Positions 6,020-7,308 of a stretch of 7,308 bases of DNA are shown in pieces. Source of the stretch: Brumimicrobium sp965656195 (GTDB lineage Bacteria; Bacteroidota; Bacteroidia; Flavobacteriales_D; Crocinitomicaceae); NCBI GenBank assembly GCA_965656195.1, contig CBFHJL010000123.1:1-7308 (forward strand). Reading direction: 5' to 3'. Both the position numbers and the translations under genes were made by a program. The notes beneath the pieces were generated by a model that was not told the origin of the DNA, did not search any database, and worked only from the letters and a program-made list of their open reading frames with translations. Position 1 is the stretch's first letter; the number at the start of each line of letters is the position of its first letter.

Positions 6020-7308
6020 CTACTTATCAATCAAAATCCCCTCTCCTTTCTCCTCTAGAATTGATCTTGCCTTAAATAATGGTACTCTTTGCCCATTATA
6101 ATAGGCAGTTATGTAGGCATCTTCAAAACCTGCTTCCACAGCCATAGGAATTTGTGTCTTTGCTTCAGAATTACTTGTATACATGCCGGAACTATAGCGT
6201 ATCATTCCACTTGGCAATAAAGTCGTAATTAGATCTGGCATTCCGCTAATTTCTCTTTCTGTTGCAGGTTTTTTATAAACTCCAATTTGTACAGTATAAA
6301 ATAATCCCTTTCTAGTTTCCGAGGCAACAGCTTTAACCGCTCCCTCTGCTTTGTTATAATTTGGATCTACATCTCTATTATTCTCCTTATTTACAGTTAA
6401 ACTAGGATCTTTCACATCAGCAAAGTTAATAATAGGCTTAACAGACTTATTGATTGGCTTGCACTCACCAGAATCAAGAAGCTGCTTCGCAAGGAATAGA
6501 GGTATACGTTCACCATCGCAAAAAGCAACAATAAATGCATCAGGATAACCAACCCCTCTAACTTGTGCCTGAGAAATTAATGCATCTTGAAGATTGTTAC
6601 AATACCCAGTCACATAATGAAAAAGACCGGTTTTTGAGCTTTCGATTTCAACAATATTTCGAATATTAGAAAACTGATTAGAACGAGCAGGGTCAGTGAA
6701 AGCTCCTACCTGAATAGCGAAGAATAAACCATCTGGTTGTTGTGCAAATTCAGGCATATCTCCTTTATTCATTACTTGACCTTCTAATCTATCTAGTAAT
6801 GTTTTACGAATGGTATCAGTCAATTGCTCAAGCGAATCAGTTATTTCACTTAAAGGTTCCAAAACCTTTCTTAACTCTCGGCGTTGCTCTTCAATAGCAA
6901 TCTGCAAGCCGACGTCATCATATTGTGCCTTTACTTCTGTTAACAAAGAATCTATCAACCTTTCATTCCGAAGATCGTGGGATACAGTACTGACCAATGA
7001 ATCAATGATTTCCTCACTCTTTAGTGATTTCTCTATTGAATAATCCATAGACCTTAAAGATGCACTATCCAATGATCTAAATAAATCGCAATAAAAAGAT
7101 GCCAAATTATGCATTCTACCTTCCATTTCATGTTGAATATAACTTATGTTCAACGCATATACCTCCTCACTTTCTGGACCAAATACATTCTTAAATTCGC
7201 GAATGATGGCAGCAGCATCATCCATCTCAGCCTCTGTTCGCGGAATATTCTGATCTCCGAAAGTTGGGAATTGTGAACAATCAATTGGTTTTCTAAACGC
7301 AATCATCT
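6020..7308 (-). CDS. Tandem SPOR-repeat envelope protein, 5'-truncated by the window edge
   Basis: The reverse-strand frame closes at a TAG (6020-6022) and is open to the window edge. The first Met visible, at 7306, sits two bases from the edge and is probably internal, since no signal peptide follows it. Counting from that Met, residues 1-60 are mixed and acidic, and about 90-178 are helical and heptad-like (a likely coiled coil). Two SPOR-like repeats follow: one at about 194-272 (LFFAIQVGAF ... AFIVAFCDGERIPLFLA) and one at about 334-412 (LFYTVQIGVY ... AYITAYYNGQRVPLFKA). A 60-residue polar linker joins them. SPOR domains bind glycan strands of peptidoglycan that lack stem peptides, and double copies of this style are common in Bacteroidota envelope proteins. 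The protein probably acts in the periplasm or at the outer membrane. It runs convergent to the polysaccharide genes with a 27-bp gap, so it is unlikely to be part of their operon. The missing N-terminal part could hold other domains. Confidence 0.75.
   Translation of the reverse strand, partial: MIAFRKPIDCSQFPTFGDQNIPRTEAEMDDAAAIIREFKNVFGPESEEVYALNISYIQHEMEGRMHNLASFYCDLFRSLDSASLRSMDYSIEKSLKSEEIIDSLVSTVSHDLRNERLIDSLLTEVKAQYDDVGLQIAIEEQRRELRKVLEPLSEITDSLEQLTDTIRKTLLDRLEGQVMNKGDMPEFAQQPDGLFFAIQVGAFTDPARSNQFSNIRNIVEIESSKTGLFHYVTGYCNNLQDALISQAQVRGVGYPDAFIVAFCDGERIPLFLAKQLLDSGECKPINKSVKPIINFADVKDPSLTVNKENNRDVDPNYNKAEGAVKAVASETRKGLFYTVQIGVYKKPATEREISGMPDLITTLLPSGMIRYSSGMYTSNSEAKTQIPMAVEAGFEDAYITAYYNGQRVPLFKARSILEEKGEGILIDK

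Noticed and set aside
5898..6101. Forward open frame of 67 codons spanning the convergent junction
   Set aside because: It overlaps the end of the GT4 gene in another frame and runs antisense over the end of the SPOR gene; the product has no recognisable features.
6810..7043. Forward open frame of 77 codons opposite the SPOR-repeat gene
   Set aside because: Ser-rich translation typical of the antisense of a helical acidic coding region; no independent support.

Overview
The window looks like part of a Bacteroidota (Cytophagales/Flavobacteriia-like) chromosome. It is AT-rich, several start codons follow A-rich stretches with no clear Shine-Dalgarno sequence, and the reverse-strand gene carries SPOR repeats of a style common in that phylum. 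This placement comes from style and protein families, not from a database search.

Layout: positions 1-5992 carry six genes in one direction. They are a 5'-truncated GT4 glycosyltransferase (1-891), a small VanZ-like membrane protein (944-1327), a MurA-family enolpyruvyl transferase (1365-2690), a Wzx/MOP-type polysaccharide flippase (2687-4006), a short MurB-family reductase (4013-4867) and a second GT4 glycosyltransferase (4871-5992). The last four are packed with a 4-bp ATGA overlap and then gaps of 6 and 3 bp, so they are very probably co-transcribed. A convergent gene (6020 to the window end, 5' end missing) encodes a secreted or envelope-type protein with two SPOR-like repeats. The 27-bp convergent gap has a weak candidate hairpin. 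There is no non-coding stretch over 300 bp, and I see no RNA gene, mobile element or CRISPR array.

The notable point is the combination. MurA and MurB catalyse the two committed steps that turn UDP-GlcNAc into UDP-MurNAc for peptidoglycan. Here homologues of both flank a lipid-linked glycan flippase, with glycosyltransferases on either side and no other peptidoglycan gene in view. Both keep the expected catalytic residues (Cys125, Asp318, Arg391 and Arg417 in the MurA-like protein; Arg160, Ser210 and the C-terminal LExE in the MurB-like protein). Both also depart from the usual consensus at positions that are normally well conserved. The simplest reading is a surface-polysaccharide locus that makes its own muramic-acid-like (3-O-lactyl ether) nucleotide sugar, or a related lactyl-ether sugar, and builds it into an exported glycan. 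This is inference. It depends on whether the genome has separate housekeeping murA and murB genes, which cannot be seen here.
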